Shown here piece after piece: positions 16,769 through 27,052 of a stretch of DNA of 64,000 bases. The translations under genes and the position numbers were made by a program. The stretch is from contig NZ_JAJQTQ010000001.1 in assembly GCF_029081005.1 (NCBI RefSeq), positions 248,001 through 312,000 of the forward strand. Direction: 5' to 3'. The notes under the pieces were generated by a model that was not told where the DNA came from, ran no database searches, and worked only from the letters and a program-made list of their open reading frames with translations. The DNA comes from Halomonas elongata. GTDB taxonomy: Bacteria; Pseudomonadota; Gammaproteobacteria; Pseudomonadales; Halomonadaceae. Position 1 is the first letter of the stretch, and each line of letters starts with the position of its first letter.

Positions 16769-16930
16769 ATGCCAGACGTCTCGCTGCAAACCAAGCGGGC
16801 CTACTTCGCCAAGGTAAAGCGCGCCAACTACAAGGCCAGCATGCGACTTGAAGGCATCCACAACGCCAAGTCGGATGCCAAGGCTACTAGAGAATCCATT
16901 CTGGCCAAGTACAAGCCCTCCCGGTCCTGA
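16769..16930 (+). CDS. yhfG: YhfG-family Fic antitoxin
   Basis: A 53-residue basic protein whose core TKRAYFAKVKRANYKASMRL and following LEG match the YhfG (DUF2559) small proteins that pair with and inhibit class I Fic toxins. Its stop TGA overlaps the ATG of the following fic gene (TGATG), the standard operon layout for this toxin-antitoxin type. The frame is intact, although the toxin gene is broken. The intact state could reflect a recent toxin deletion or a continuing role. Confidence 0.8.
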   Translation: MPDVSLQTKRAYFAKVKRANYKASMRLEGIHNAKSDAKATRESILAKYKPSRS

Positions 16931-17306
16931 TGGACAAGTACGGTACAGAGCAGGACCCTTATTGTTACCCGGGGAGCCCGACTCTCCGTAACCTCCTCGA
17001 TATTCAAGATGAAACTGAACTGGAAGACGTCGAACGTCAGTTGTCGTTGCTGGCAACCGATACGGTCCAGTTCTCGCCTCCCCCTTACGACCTTGACTAC
17101 CTGAAGGCACTCCATCGTCAGCTTTTCGGTGATCTCTACGCCTGCTCTTCGAACATATAGTCATCAACTGCGGCTACGAGATCTCATGGGAAGGTGTCGA
17201 TCGGGAAAAGTGGCTGAGCGCGAATATCGCCGCCTATTACGGCCGCTATCAACCGATGGCGACGATCTTCGATCAATGTATCGGTGAGCCACTGACAGAC
17301 GGCTAG
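16930..17306 (+). pseudogene. fic: fic toxin gene with internal core deletion
   Basis: The N-terminal part in the frame of 16930 reads DKYGTEQDPYCYPGSPTLRN … YLKALHRQLFGDLYAC, the typical start of a class I Fic adenylyltransferase, then hits TAG at 17158-17160. In another frame from about 17140 to 17306 the C-terminal end continues: LLFEHIVINCGYEISWEG … WLSANIAAYYGRYQPM. The central region, including the catalytic HPFxxGNGR loop, is absent, so roughly 80-90 residues have been deleted with a change of frame. The product cannot be an active Fic enzyme. Confidence 0.82.
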
Positions 17307-17393
17307 CCCGACAAGGATCGATAGCCGGATCAATAACGGCGCAAGAAGGGGCCGCCGGCCTAGAGACCGGCGACATCTATCTCGCCCCCCGAT

Positions 17394-18758
17394 TCAGCCG
17401 AGCTGGAAGGGGTAGACGCTACCGATGCGCAGGATGCCCGTCAGTTCGTCGAGGGCGGCAAGGGTCTCCTCGGCGAGTTGCGGGTCGGCCAGGTCGTCGG
17501 GCGCCAGGCGGTCCCGGTAATGACGCTCGACCCAGGTCGTCAGCGCTGCGTAGAGGTCGTCGTCGAGCAGCACCCTGCCGGAGACGGCGGCGCGCTCCGA
17601 CGCCGAGAGCGCCACGCGCAGCCTCAGGCAGGCCGGACCGCCGCCGTTGCGCATGCTCTGCTTGACATCCTTGACCACCACCTCGCCGATCGGGTTGTTG
17701 CCGGCCAGCAGATGATCCTGGATGCAACGCCAGACCGCCTCGCGCTCCTGGCATTCGCCGGGTACCACCAGGGTCATGGTGCCGTCGGGATTACTGAGCA
17801 GCTGAGAGTTGAACAGATACGACGCCACGGCATCGTCGAGACCGACCGCCTCGAGCGGCACTCGCACCGGGATCAGCGGCTCAGGCATCCTCGCACGCAG
17901 TGCCTCCAGGGTGCCTTCCTCGTCGCGGAAGGCCATCTCGTGATAGAGCAGCACGGGGCCATTGCCCACCGCGATGACATCGTTATGGAAGACGCCGGCA
18001 TCGATGGCCTCGGGATGCTGCTGGGCAAACACCGTCTGCGCATCGCCGAGCCCATGCTGACGCGCCACCGCCTGGCTGGCTTCCAGGGTCTGGCGAGCGG
18101 GATAGCGACGCGGTTCGACACCATCGCCCCCGAACGCCTGGCGACCATAGACGTAGAGATGCACCCCGGCCTCGCCATGCCCCGCGCACAGCCGGGTGTG
18201 GTTGGCCGCTCCCTCGTCGGAAAAGGCCGGCGTGGCGGGCAGCACCGGATGGTGAGCGAAACGCGTCTCGTCGGCGAAGATCGATGCCAGGACGCGGCCG
18301 GTAGTGGCCGGTTCCAGGTAACGATGGAAGCTCGACTGCAGATTGGCCGGCGTGAAGTGCACCCGACCGTCGGCGGCGTCGACGCTCGGCGTCACCGTAC
18401 CCGCATTGGCGGTCCACATGCTGGAAGCGGAACACACCGCACGCAACAGCTGCGGCGCCTCATGCGCGGCCCGGGAGAGCACCCGGGCATCGTCGCCGCC
18501 GAATCCCAGGGCACGCAGGGCACCCAGGTCCGGACGCTGCTGGGGCGGCAGCACGCCCTGGGCATAGCCGGCGTCCATCAGCGACTTCATCTTCTCGAGC
18601 CCCTGGAGGGCCGCCTCGCGAGGGTTGGCAACCAGGCCCTGATGGGTCATCGAGGCCACATTGCCATGAGCCAGCCCCGAGTAATTGTGCGTCGGCCCTA
18701 CCAGGCCATCGAAGTTGACCTCGCGAACGTCGAGTCCATCTCGCAGGGCATCGCTCAT
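17394..18758 (-). CDS. astB: N-succinylarginine dihydrolase
   Basis: 454 residues beginning [18 protein letters not shown], the signature start of AstB, with the catalytic Cys in [11 protein letters not shown] near residue 370. It converts succinylarginine to succinylornithine, CO2 and two ammonia in the cytoplasm: step 2 of the AST pathway. The start overlaps the astD stop by 4 bp (ATGA). It is the last gene of the visible operon; no astE (succinylglutamate desuccinylase) follows, and the next gene downstream is the fic remnant. Confidence 0.95.
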   Translation of the reverse strand: MSDALRDGLDVREVNFDGLVGPTHNYSGLAHGNVASMTHQGLVANPREAALQGLEKMKSLMDAGYAQGVLPPQQRPDLGALRALGFGGDDARVLSRAAHEAPQLLRAVCSASSMWTANAGTVTPSVDAADGRVHFTPANLQSSFHRYLEPATTGRVLASIFADETRFAHHPVLPATPAFSDEGAANHTRLCAGHGEAGVHLYVYGRQAFGGDGVEPRRYPARQTLEASQAVARQHGLGDAQTVFAQQHPEAIDAGVFHNDVIAVGNGPVLLYHEMAFRDEEGTLEALRARMPEPLIPVRVPLEAVGLDDAVASYLFNSQLLSNPDGTMTLVVPGECQEREAVWRCIQDHLLAGNNPIGEVVVKDVKQSMRNGGGPACLRLRVALSASERAAVSGRVLLDDDLYAALTTWVERHYRDRLAPDDLADPQLAEETLAALDELTGILRIGSVYPFQLG

Positions 18759-20224
18759 AGCGTCACCCCCGGCGGCAGCTTGTCGGGCAGGTGCAGGTCC
18801 TCGCTCTCCATGGAGGCTACCGGGTAGGCGCAGTAGTCGGCGGCATAGTAGGCACTGGGACGGTGATTGCCGCTGTCGCCCACGCCGCCGAAGGGCGCGT
18901 CGCCGGAAGCACCGGTGGTCTGGCGGTTCCAGTTGACGATGCCGGCGCGGATGCGCAGCAGGAAGTCGTCCCAGTCGCCCCGTTCGCCACCGATCAGGCC
19001 GGCGGAGAGGCCATAGCGGGTGTCGTTGGCGAGCCGCAGCGCCTCGTTCCAGTCGTCGTAACGATAGACCTTGAGCAGCGGGCCGAAATGCTCTTCATCG
19101 GGCACATCCAGGCCGGTGACATCGATCAACGCGGGGGACAGCAGGCTGGTGCCTTCCGCGAGGCGCGACATGCGCGACAGCACCGTGCCGCCTCGAGCCT
19201 CCAGATCCGCCTGGGCGTCGAGCAGCCCATCCGCCGCGTCCAGGGTGGCCAGACCACCATAGAAGCCGGCCGGCTCGGCGAACTGGCCGGCCACCCGCAG
19301 CTTGTCGATGGCCTCGCTCAGAGCCTCCAGCAGACGATCGCCCACCGGCCCGCGAGGAACGATCAAGCGGCGCGCGCAGGTGCAGCGCTGGCCACCGGAC
19401 AAGAAGGCCGACTGCAGGATGGTCAACACGGCCGCTTCCTGGTCCGGCACGTCCTTGACCACCAGCGGGTTGTTGCCGCCGAGCTCCAGGGCCAGGATCT
19501 TGCCCAACTGCTCGGCGAACTGTCGCTGCAGCAGGCCGCCGACCTTGGCGCTGCCGGTGAACAGCAGACCATCGATGCCCGGATGCCGTGACAATGCCTG
19601 CCCCACCGGCGCCGCGCCCTGCACCAGGTTGATGACGCCTTCGGGCAGGCCGGCCTCGCGCCAGCACTGCAGGGTCAGGTCGGCGGTCAGCGGCGTCTGC
19701 TCGCTGGGCTTGAAGACCACGGTGTTGCCGGCCAGCAGTGCGGGCACGATATGGCCGTTGGGCAGATGCCCCGGGAAGTTGTAGGGGCCGAACACTGCCA
19801 TCACGCCATGGGGCCGATGGCGCAGCACCGCCCGGGCATCGCCCAGGTCACGCTCGCGTTCGCCGGCGCGTTCCTGCTGGGCGCGAATCGAGATCGCCAC
19901 CTTGCCGATCATGGCGCCGACCTCGGTGCGCGCTTCCCACAACGGCTTGCCGGTCTCACCGGCGATGGCCGTGGCCAGCGATTCACGGTGGGTTTCCAGC
20001 ACTTCGCGGAAGCGCTCCACCAGGGCCTTGCGCTCTTCCAGGGGAGTGCGCGCCCAGGCCGGCATGGCGGCGCGGGCGGCCTCCACCGCAGCGCCCACCT
20101 GAGCCTCGCTGGCGGCACCGCCGGACCACAGCGCCTCGCCGCCAACGGGGTCATGCTTGGCGAATGCCTCGGCCTCGCCGGACTGCCATTGGCCACCGAT
20201 CAGTAGCTGTTGCGTCGCCTTCAT
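18755..20224 (-). CDS. astD: Succinylglutamate-semialdehyde dehydrogenase
   Basis: A 489-residue aldehyde dehydrogenase: [15 protein letters not shown] in the Rossmann part, [13 protein letters not shown] with the general base Glu, and the catalytic Cys in [12 protein letters not shown] (~285). It oxidises N-succinylglutamate semialdehyde to succinylglutamate (AST step 4). Two adjacent ATGs exist at 20227 and 20224. GGAG gives correct spacing only to 20224, which also overlaps the aruG stop. The huge open frame extending upstream to 21334 is a shadow. Confidence 0.95.
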   Translation of the reverse strand: MKATQQLLIGGQWQSGEAEAFAKHDPVGGEALWSGGAASEAQVGAAVEAARAAMPAWARTPLEERKALVERFREVLETHRESLATAIAGETGKPLWEARTEVGAMIGKVAISIRAQQERAGERERDLGDARAVLRHRPHGVMAVFGPYNFPGHLPNGHIVPALLAGNTVVFKPSEQTPLTADLTLQCWREAGLPEGVINLVQGAAPVGQALSRHPGIDGLLFTGSAKVGGLLQRQFAEQLGKILALELGGNNPLVVKDVPDQEAAVLTILQSAFLSGGQRCTCARRLIVPRGPVGDRLLEALSEAIDKLRVAGQFAEPAGFYGGLATLDAADGLLDAQADLEARGGTVLSRMSRLAEGTSLLSPALIDVTGLDVPDEEHFGPLLKVYRYDDWNEALRLANDTRYGLSAGLIGGERGDWDDFLLRIRAGIVNWNRQTTGASGDAPFGGVGDSGNHRPSAYYAADYCAYPVASMESEDLHLPDKLPPGVTL

Positions 20225-21270
20225 CATGTCTCCTCGTCGGTATCCAGAATGCGCAGGGTGTCGCCCGAGCCGACCTCGAGCCGCTCGGCTTCGGCCTCGC
20301 TCAGGGTCAGCACGCCCTCTGTATCGGGACCGCGTCCCACCCAGGCCGCGCGGAAGTCGGCCATGACGGTGTTGGCAGCCAGCCAGCGCGGGCGCGGTGT
20401 CTGTTCCAGCTCGCCGGCTTTTATCTCGACCCGGCAGGTCCGCGACAGGCGCACGCCGCGCACGTCGTCGATATAGGCTTCCACGGTGGGCCCGCCATCG
20501 AAGATGTCGATGAAGCCTTCCCAGCGCAGCCCCTCCTTCTTGAGCATCGCCAGCGCCGGGCGCGTGTGCTCGTGTACCTGGCCGATGCAGGCGCGTGCCT
20601 CTTCGGAAAGAAAGGGCGTGTAGATCGGGAATTTGGGCATCAGCTCGCCGATGAAACTCTTCTGGCCCAGCCCGGTGAGCCGATCGGCCTCGTTGAAGTC
20701 CATGGGGAAGAAGTGGCTGCCCAGGCACTCCCAGAAGGGACTCCGGCCCGACTCGTCGAACAGGCCGCGCATCTCCGCCAGGACCTTGTCGGGGAAGCCG
20801 TTGCGGAATTCGGCCATGAACAGCCAGCGCATCATCGACAGCAGTGCACCGTTGCGCTCGTGGCGACGATCGGCACCACGATACTCGGGACGCAGGAACA
20901 ACGAGGCCACCTCGGCATCGCCGGTGTGGTCCGAGCTCAGGAAGAGGGTATCGATGGTGCGGTGCAGGTCGAGCTGCACCGAGGAATGCGCCAGGGTGCC
21001 GACACGATAGTGGTAGAAGGGAATCTCCCGCCCCACCTGGCTCTCGATGGCGCAGCAGCCGGCGAGACGACCTTCTACCTCGTCCTCGAGCACGAAGAAG
21101 TACAGGCGCCTGTCTTCCGGTGTCCCACCATTGAAGGCGCTCACCGCCGAGGCGATCTTGTCGGCCAGGAAGGCCTCGTTGTCGGGCAGCGAGGTGAACC
21201 CCACCCCCGTTTCGCGGGCCACTGCCCGCAGTTCGTCCAGGTCGGACTCGGCAATCGGTCGGATGCGCAT
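20224..21270 (-). CDS. aruG: Arginine N-succinyltransferase, subunit beta
   Basis: A 348-residue AstA-family protein: MRIRPIAESDLDELRAVARE, FFPMDFNEADRLTGLGQKSF, EGFIDIFDGGPTVEAYIDDV. It transfers succinyl from succinyl-CoA to arginine (AST step 1). It is paralogous to the upstream aruF gene; in pseudomonads the two form a heteromer. The start ATG overlaps the aruF stop by one base (TAATG). The C-terminal ~60 residues are AstA-like, with SEAEAERLEVGSGDTLRILD. Confidence 0.92.
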   Translation of the reverse strand: MRIRPIAESDLDELRAVARETGVGFTSLPDNEAFLADKIASAVSAFNGGTPEDRRLYFFVLEDEVEGRLAGCCAIESQVGREIPFYHYRVGTLAHSSVQLDLHRTIDTLFLSSDHTGDAEVASLFLRPEYRGADRRHERNGALLSMMRWLFMAEFRNGFPDKVLAEMRGLFDESGRSPFWECLGSHFFPMDFNEADRLTGLGQKSFIGELMPKFPIYTPFLSEEARACIGQVHEHTRPALAMLKKEGLRWEGFIDIFDGGPTVEAYIDDVRGVRLSRTCRVEIKAGELEQTPRPRWLAANTVMADFRAAWVGRGPDTEGVLTLSEAEAERLEVGSGDTLRILDTDEET

Positions 21271-22340
21271 TACAACTCTCCCTCGTCGTAACCCGGATCA
21301 TGCTCGGCGCCGGCGAGCGCCAGCGGCGCAGCAAGCACGGCGCGGCCTTCCTCGACGCCGAGCAGCTCGGCGTGCTCCGGCGACAGCATCAACTGGCCGG
21401 TGGGTGACAGGGCATAGCGCGCCACCACGCAGCGGAAATCGTCGAGGCGTTGATTGGCGACCATGGCCGGCTCGGCATCCGGCAACGAATGGGGCGGACG
21501 AATGCGCACCGGGTGCCAGGCGGCATGGCGAAAGCTCTCGAGTCGCTCGCGTTCGCCCTTGATCACCGGGCCGGCATCGAAGATGTCGACATGCCGCGAA
21601 CGCAGGAAGCCTTCGGCGAGCATCTCGTTCATGGCCGGCTCGTGCTCCGGGTGCTCGCGACCCACGGCGGCCCGCGCCTGGGGCGTGAGCAGCGCCTGGT
21701 AGAGCGGAAACTGCGGCATCACCTCGGCGATGAAGCTCTTCGAGCGCACCCCGGCCACATAGTTGATCTCCTGAAAGTCGCGCACGAAGAAGTGGCGCCC
21801 CACGCTGTTCCAGAAGGGCGACTGCTGCTCGTCGTCCAGATAGCCGGGGAAGGCCATCGCCAGGATCTCGGCGAAACGCTCCGGATACTGGGCGATGAAC
21901 ATCAAGCGAGCACGACGCAGCAGGCTCTCGGCGCTGGTGCCCCGGTAGTGAGAGTCGAGCGAGTAGGCACACAGCAGGCTGGCTTCGGAGACCTCGTGAG
22001 AGAGCGACAGGGTCTGCACCTCGCGACGCACGTCGAGCTGTTGCGAGGCGTGAATCAGCGTCTCCTGGCGATAGGTGTAGTAGGCCTCCCGGGCGCCGGC
22101 CTGGGCGCGGATAGTGGCGGTACCCACCGCCTCTCCCCGCTCCAGGTCCTCGAGCACGAAGGTATAGTGCTCGTCGCCGGGAAACTCCACCTCGGCCTCG
22201 AAGGCCCGCTGGGAGCGCGCGATGCGCTCCTCCAGTCGATCGCGGTGCGCCGGCAGGTTGGTCAGACGCGGCGTGGCGCTGCCCGCCAGCCGCTCCAGGG
22301 CCGGCAGATCCGCCGGCCGGGCAGGACGTACCACCAACAT
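21270..22340 (-). CDS. aruF: Arginine/ornithine succinyltransferase, subunit alpha
   Basis: 356 residues from MLVVRPARPADLPALERLAG; this ATG follows GGAGG by seven bases, which favours it over two further upstream ATGs. It shares the AstA signature blocks with aruG: HFFVRDFQEINYVAGVRSKSF and HVDIFDAGPVIKGERERL. It is the alpha subunit of the two-subunit arginine/ornithine succinyltransferase known from Pseudomonas. It lies in the operon directly after astC. Confidence 0.92.
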   Translation of the reverse strand: MLVVRPARPADLPALERLAGSATPRLTNLPAHRDRLEERIARSQRAFEAEVEFPGDEHYTFVLEDLERGEAVGTATIRAQAGAREAYYTYRQETLIHASQQLDVRREVQTLSLSHEVSEASLLCAYSLDSHYRGTSAESLLRRARLMFIAQYPERFAEILAMAFPGYLDDEQQSPFWNSVGRHFFVRDFQEINYVAGVRSKSFIAEVMPQFPLYQALLTPQARAAVGREHPEHEPAMNEMLAEGFLRSRHVDIFDAGPVIKGERERLESFRHAAWHPVRIRPPHSLPDAEPAMVANQRLDDFRCVVARYALSPTGQLMLSPEHAELLGVEEGRAVLAAPLALAGAEHDPGYDEGEL

Positions 22341-22387
22341 GTCATGGCCTCCACGTGATTCGGCTTCCGGCATGGTGGGGACGCGGC

Positions 22388-23641
<1,254 letters not shown>

Positions 23642-23669
23642 TCATCGTTCTTTCGAGTCGATGCATTCG

Positions 23670-23675
23670 AGTATA
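23670..23675 (-). promoter_or_regulatory. Candidate -10 box of the ast operon
   Basis: On the minus strand TATACT lies about 68 bp before the astC start. No -35 consensus stands at the proper distance. That would suit an activator such as an ArgR/GlxA-type AraC protein, two of which are encoded upstream. Confidence 0.35.
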
Positions 23676-23742
23676 GGGAGCGCGGACCGAGGGGGCTTTC
23701 AGCAATGGGACGGCGAATTGTGAAAGAAGGCAGCGAGCCGGA

Positions 23743-24726
23743 TCAGCACGAACCGATCCCGGGCGACCGACGCTCACGCCAGGCACGCGGCGAGTCGCCC
23801 TCGAAACGACGCCAGGCACGCCTGAGCTGGCGGTCATCGCCGAACCCGACTTCTTCAGCGATGCGCACCAGGCTCCAGGGCGTCTCTTCCATCAACTGCC
23901 GGGCAAGCTGCAGACGCAGGCGCTGCAGGTAGTCGTGCGGCGACATCCCGGCGACCGCCATGAAGCGCCGCCGCAGGTGACGTTCGCTCATGACCGCCAC
24001 CCGTGCCATGTCGACCATCGTCCACGCGTCCCCCAGGCGGGCGCACAGGGCATCCTGCAGTCGGTGGATGCGCTCGTCGACATGATTGCGCCCTTCCAGC
24101 CAGCCGGTCAGTTGCGGCTCATGGCCGCTGCGGCGCAGGTAGAGCACCATCTCCCGCGCCACCGCCAGGGTCAGCCGATGCCCGAGTCGCCGAGTCAGCC
24201 AGTGCAGCATGGTGTCGATCCCCGTGGAGATGCCAGCGCTGGTGAGAATGGGCCCATCCTCGATGAAGATGCAGTCACCCTGGACACGCGCCCCGGGCGC
24301 CAGCGCTTCCAGCCGCGACAGCAGGGTGTGGTGGGTGGTGCAACGCCGCCCCACCAGCAGACCGGCCTCGGCCAGCAGCAACGAGCCCGAACAGACCCCC
24401 ATGACCGTACCGGCCGCCGGCGCATGATGACGCAGCCAGTCGACACTGAGCGGCTGATGGGCCGGATCGATGCCCTGCCGATACTGCCCGGGCACCAGCA
24501 ACAGGTCCCAGGCCTGCGGCGTCCCTGGCAAGGGTTCGATCCCGCTCAGGGACAACGGCCCCAGCCAGTCGAGGGCCTCGCAGGGACCGACATAGCGAAT
24601 CGTCAGGTCCTCGTGCATGCGCTGTGCACAGTGCAGCACCTGGAGCGGGCCCACCAGGTCGAGCGGGACCTGGCCGGGGAGCATCAGCACCCCGACCCTC
24701 AGCGACGACGTGGCCTCAAACGGCAT
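23743..24726 (-). CDS. GlxA-family AraC-type transcriptional regulator
   Basis: 327 residues. An N-terminal DJ-1/PfpI-like domain contains VLMLPGQVPLDLVGPLQVL and the nucleophile-elbow motif VMGVCSGSLLLAEAGLL with its Cys. A C-terminal AraC double HTH follows: MARVAVMSERHLRRRFMAVA and RIAEEVGFGDDRQLRRAWRR. The ATG at 24726 overlaps the end of the cysteine hydrolase gene by 11 bp, so these two are co-translated. It lies upstream of and co-oriented with the ast operon, and may regulate that operon or the hydrolase. Confidence 0.87.
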   Translation of the reverse strand: MPFEATSSLRVGVLMLPGQVPLDLVGPLQVLHCAQRMHEDLTIRYVGPCEALDWLGPLSLSGIEPLPGTPQAWDLLLVPGQYRQGIDPAHQPLSVDWLRHHAPAAGTVMGVCSGSLLLAEAGLLVGRRCTTHHTLLSRLEALAPGARVQGDCIFIEDGPILTSAGISTGIDTMLHWLTRRLGHRLTLAVAREMVLYLRRSGHEPQLTGWLEGRNHVDERIHRLQDALCARLGDAWTMVDMARVAVMSERHLRRRFMAVAGMSPHDYLQRLRLQLARQLMEETPWSLVRIAEEVGFGDDRQLRRAWRRFEGDSPRAWRERRSPGIGSC

Positions 24727-25273
24727 GCGTGCCCCATTCCTTCGCCAGGCCGGCGACATCGACGATGCGCGCGAAGCGCCCTTCCAGCACCAGCTCGGTA
24801 CGCGCACGAATGTCCTCGGCGGACCAGGTCCGGCCCAGCCGGCTCATGGGGAAAGTCAGGGTCGCTTCGCTGACGAAGTCCACCTCGAAGCCGAGGTCGG
24901 CGGCGACACGTGTGGTGGTCTCGCAGCACTGCTCCGTACGAATGCCGCTGATGAGCAATCGCCCGATGTCCCGCTCGCGCAGCCAGCTCTCCAGTTCGGT
25001 ATCGGTAAAGGCGTTGTGGGCCCGCTTGTGGAAGGTCGCCACCGAAGGCTCGTCGAACTCCTCGAGCGGACGAATCAGGCCATGCTCGGGATCGAAGGGC
25101 GTCGCACTGCCCGGCTCCTCATGGAAGATACGCACCAGGGGGATCCCGGCTTGCCGAGCCAGGTCCAGCAAGGCATGTTGCCGCTCGCGCCAGGGCGCGG
25201 CCAGGGCCTCGTCCCAATAGTCACGGACCGGGAAGGAAGCTTGAACGTCGATCATCAGCAGCGCGGTGTTCAT
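24716..25273 (-). CDS. Cysteine hydrolase (isochorismatase family)
   Basis: A 185-residue Rossmann-like hydrolase with the catalytic triad visible: Asp in LLMIDVQASF, Lys in FHKRAHNAF and Cys in SGIRTEQCCETTTR. The family hydrolyses C-N bonds in amides and carbamoyl compounds (nicotinamidase-like). Its overlap with a GlxA-type regulator suggests a catabolic role for a nitrogen compound. The substrate cannot be determined. Confidence 0.87.
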   Translation of the reverse strand: MNTALLMIDVQASFPVRDYWDEALAAPWRERQHALLDLARQAGIPLVRIFHEEPGSATPFDPEHGLIRPLEEFDEPSVATFHKRAHNAFTDTELESWLRERDIGRLLISGIRTEQCCETTTRVAADLGFEVDFVSEATLTFPMSRLGRTWSAEDIRARTELVLEGRFARIVDVAGLAKEWGTHAV

Positions 25274-25391
25274 GGGGAGAGCCTCTCATGGCAAGTGGAG
25301 TGGCCACCTTAGCGCCGGAGCGCAGCCGTTGACGCCCTAGAATGGCCGACAAGCGGACCATTTCGGCCATCTTCATGAGACCGGCCGAGGC

Positions 25392-26372
25392 TCAGCCCAG
25401 TCTCTCCTCCCGGGGCGTCATGCCGAAGTGATTGCGATAGGCGGTGGAAAAATGCGCCGCCGAGGAAAAGCCGGTCTGCAGGGCGATCTCGCCAGCGGGA
25501 CGATCGCTGTCGCGCAGCAGTCGACGAGCCTGCTGCAGGCGCAGGTTGAGGTAGTAACGACTGGGCACGGCCTGGAGGTACTTCTTGAACAATCGCTCGA
25601 GCTGACGACGCGAGATGCCGAGGTGCTCGGCCAGCTCGTGAGTCGTCAGGGGCTCCTCGATATTCGATTCCATCAGCGCCACCGCGTCCACCAGGCTCTG
25701 GGGAGCGTGACCGAGCCGCGTGCGCAGCGGCACCTGCTGGGGCTCGTCCCCCATGCGGATGCGCTCGAGCACGAAGTGCTCGGAGATACGTTCGGCCAGC
25801 TCGTCCCCGTGATGGCTCCCGACCAGGGTCATCATCATGTCCATGGCGGCGGTACCGCCCCCGCAGGTCAGCCGGTCGCGGTCGATCTCGAACAGCTGCT
25901 GGGACAACCGGACCCGGGGATACGCCCGGGCGAAGGCCTCGAAACGCGGCCAGGGCAAGGTGGCACGATAGCCGTCCAGCACTCCGGTGCGCGCCAGCAC
26001 TTCGGTGCCGCCTCCGATGCCGCCCAGTACCACCCGGGCGGCGGCCTGCCGCTGCAGCCAGTCGAACAGCGATCGGGGCACGCTGCTCGTCAGGGGGCCC
26101 GGCGCGCACACCAGCAGCAGATCCAGGGACGGCCCCGCCTCCTCGGGCGTCGCCTGAGGCAACAGGGCCTGACCGGAGGCACTGGCGACCGGACGCTCAT
26201 CGACGGCGAAGGTCGACAGCCGGTACAGCGTGCGCCCGGCCAGTCGGTTGGCCACATGCAAGGGCTCGGTGGCACAGGCCTGGGCCAGCATCGAGAACCC
26301 GGGCAGCACCACGACGCCCACGTCACGCGTCAGGCCGGGGGAAAGAGACGCGGCCTTGCCATCAGCGACCAT
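25392..26372 (-). CDS. GlxA-family regulator (ArgR/CdhR-like)
   Basis: About 326 residues: a DJ-1/PfpI-like domain in which the elbow reads LGGIGGGTEVLARTG (the nucleophilic Cys is replaced by Ile), then an AraC DNA-binding domain with ELAEHLGISRRQLERLFKKY, PSRYYLNLRLQQARRLL and FSSAAHFSTAYRNHFGMTPR. This architecture and the PSRYYLNLRLQQAR segment resemble ArgR of Pseudomonas, which activates arginine uptake and aru genes. It is a plausible activator of the ast operon 2 kb downstream. The start is uncertain (26372, 26381 or 26405). Confidence 0.8.
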   Translation of the reverse strand: MVADGKAASLSPGLTRDVGVVVLPGFSMLAQACATEPLHVANRLAGRTLYRLSTFAVDERPVASASGQALLPQATPEEAGPSLDLLLVCAPGPLTSSVPRSLFDWLQRQAAARVVLGGIGGGTEVLARTGVLDGYRATLPWPRFEAFARAYPRVRLSQQLFEIDRDRLTCGGGTAAMDMMMTLVGSHHGDELAERISEHFVLERIRMGDEPQQVPLRTRLGHAPQSLVDAVALMESNIEEPLTTHELAEHLGISRRQLERLFKKYLQAVPSRYYLNLRLQQARRLLRDSDRPAGEIALQTGFSSAAHFSTAYRNHFGMTPREERLG

Positions 26373-27042
26373 CGTCGACATCGTGCAGGGTATCGATGAA
26401 GGCATTGGATCGGGAGATTGCCGCTTGCATGCGCGTCCTCAGCGCGGCGACATCACGCTCCAGTCCGTCGACTTCCCCGCGCAATGCACCGATCGCCCGG
26501 GCATTGAGGTTGTGCTTCAGTAGCAGCACATTGTCACGCATTGCCAGCAGCACGGGATGCATGCTGTCGGCGGCGTCCTGCATGGCGTCCCGCATCTGCG
26601 CATAGCGCTGACGCGTCTGCCGCAGCCGTTGCTCGGACAGGCGTCGATACTCGGCACTCTGGTAGAGCTCGAGCTCGTCTTCCCACTCGTCGAACAAGGC
26701 CGCGGCCACGGACTCGATGTCGTCGATACGCTCCTCGACTCGATCGGCGGCGACGTCGCTGCGCTCGTAGGCCTCATCGAGACGCTCGTAGGTCTGCGAC
26801 AGTTCGCTGTCGGGGACCCGAACCACGGCACGGAACTGCTCCAGCGCCGACGCGAACTGCTCCTCGGCCGCCACCTGGGCGTCACGCCCCTCCTCGACCC
26901 GCTCCACCATCAGGTCGCGCTTGTGGATGCCGACCTTCTCCAGGGCGCCATAGTAGGCGCTCTGACAACCGGCCAGCAGGCTGGCCGCCAGGATCGGCAC
27001 CAGCCAGGCCTGGCGGGACCGCGGCAGGACTCGATGGGTCAT
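26362..27042 (-). CDS. DUF2959 lipoprotein
   Basis: A 226-residue protein with a lipoprotein signal (VPILAASLLAGCQS, lipobox LAGC near residue 25). It is followed by a long charged helical, coiled-coil-like region (SAYYGALEKVGIHKRDLMVE … YERLDEAYERSDVAADRVEE). This matches the DUF2959 family of unknown function. The ATG at 27042 follows GAGAGAGG. It lies 10 bp after fabV and overlaps the following GlxA regulator slightly, all on the minus strand. Confidence 0.85.
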   Translation of the reverse strand: MTHRVLPRSRQAWLVPILAASLLAGCQSAYYGALEKVGIHKRDLMVERVEEGRDAQVAAEEQFASALEQFRAVVRVPDSELSQTYERLDEAYERSDVAADRVEERIDDIESVAAALFDEWEDELELYQSAEYRRLSEQRLRQTRQRYAQMRDAMQDAADSMHPVLLAMRDNVLLLKHNLNARAIGALRGEVDGLERDVAALRTRMQAAISRSNAFIDTLHDVDDGR

Positions 27043-27052
27043 GCTGCCTCTC

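Noticed and set aside
17353..17372. Hairpin CGCCGG-N8-CCGGCG between fic remnant and astB
   Set aside because: Only 6 bp, no T-run on either strand; expected by chance in GC-rich DNA, so not called a terminator.
18755..21334. An 859-residue open frame suggesting a giant astD fusion
   Set aside because: The N-terminal half is out-of-frame translation of aruG, with Arg/Pro/Gly-rich shadow composition. The true astD start is at 20224 with RBS and stop overlap.
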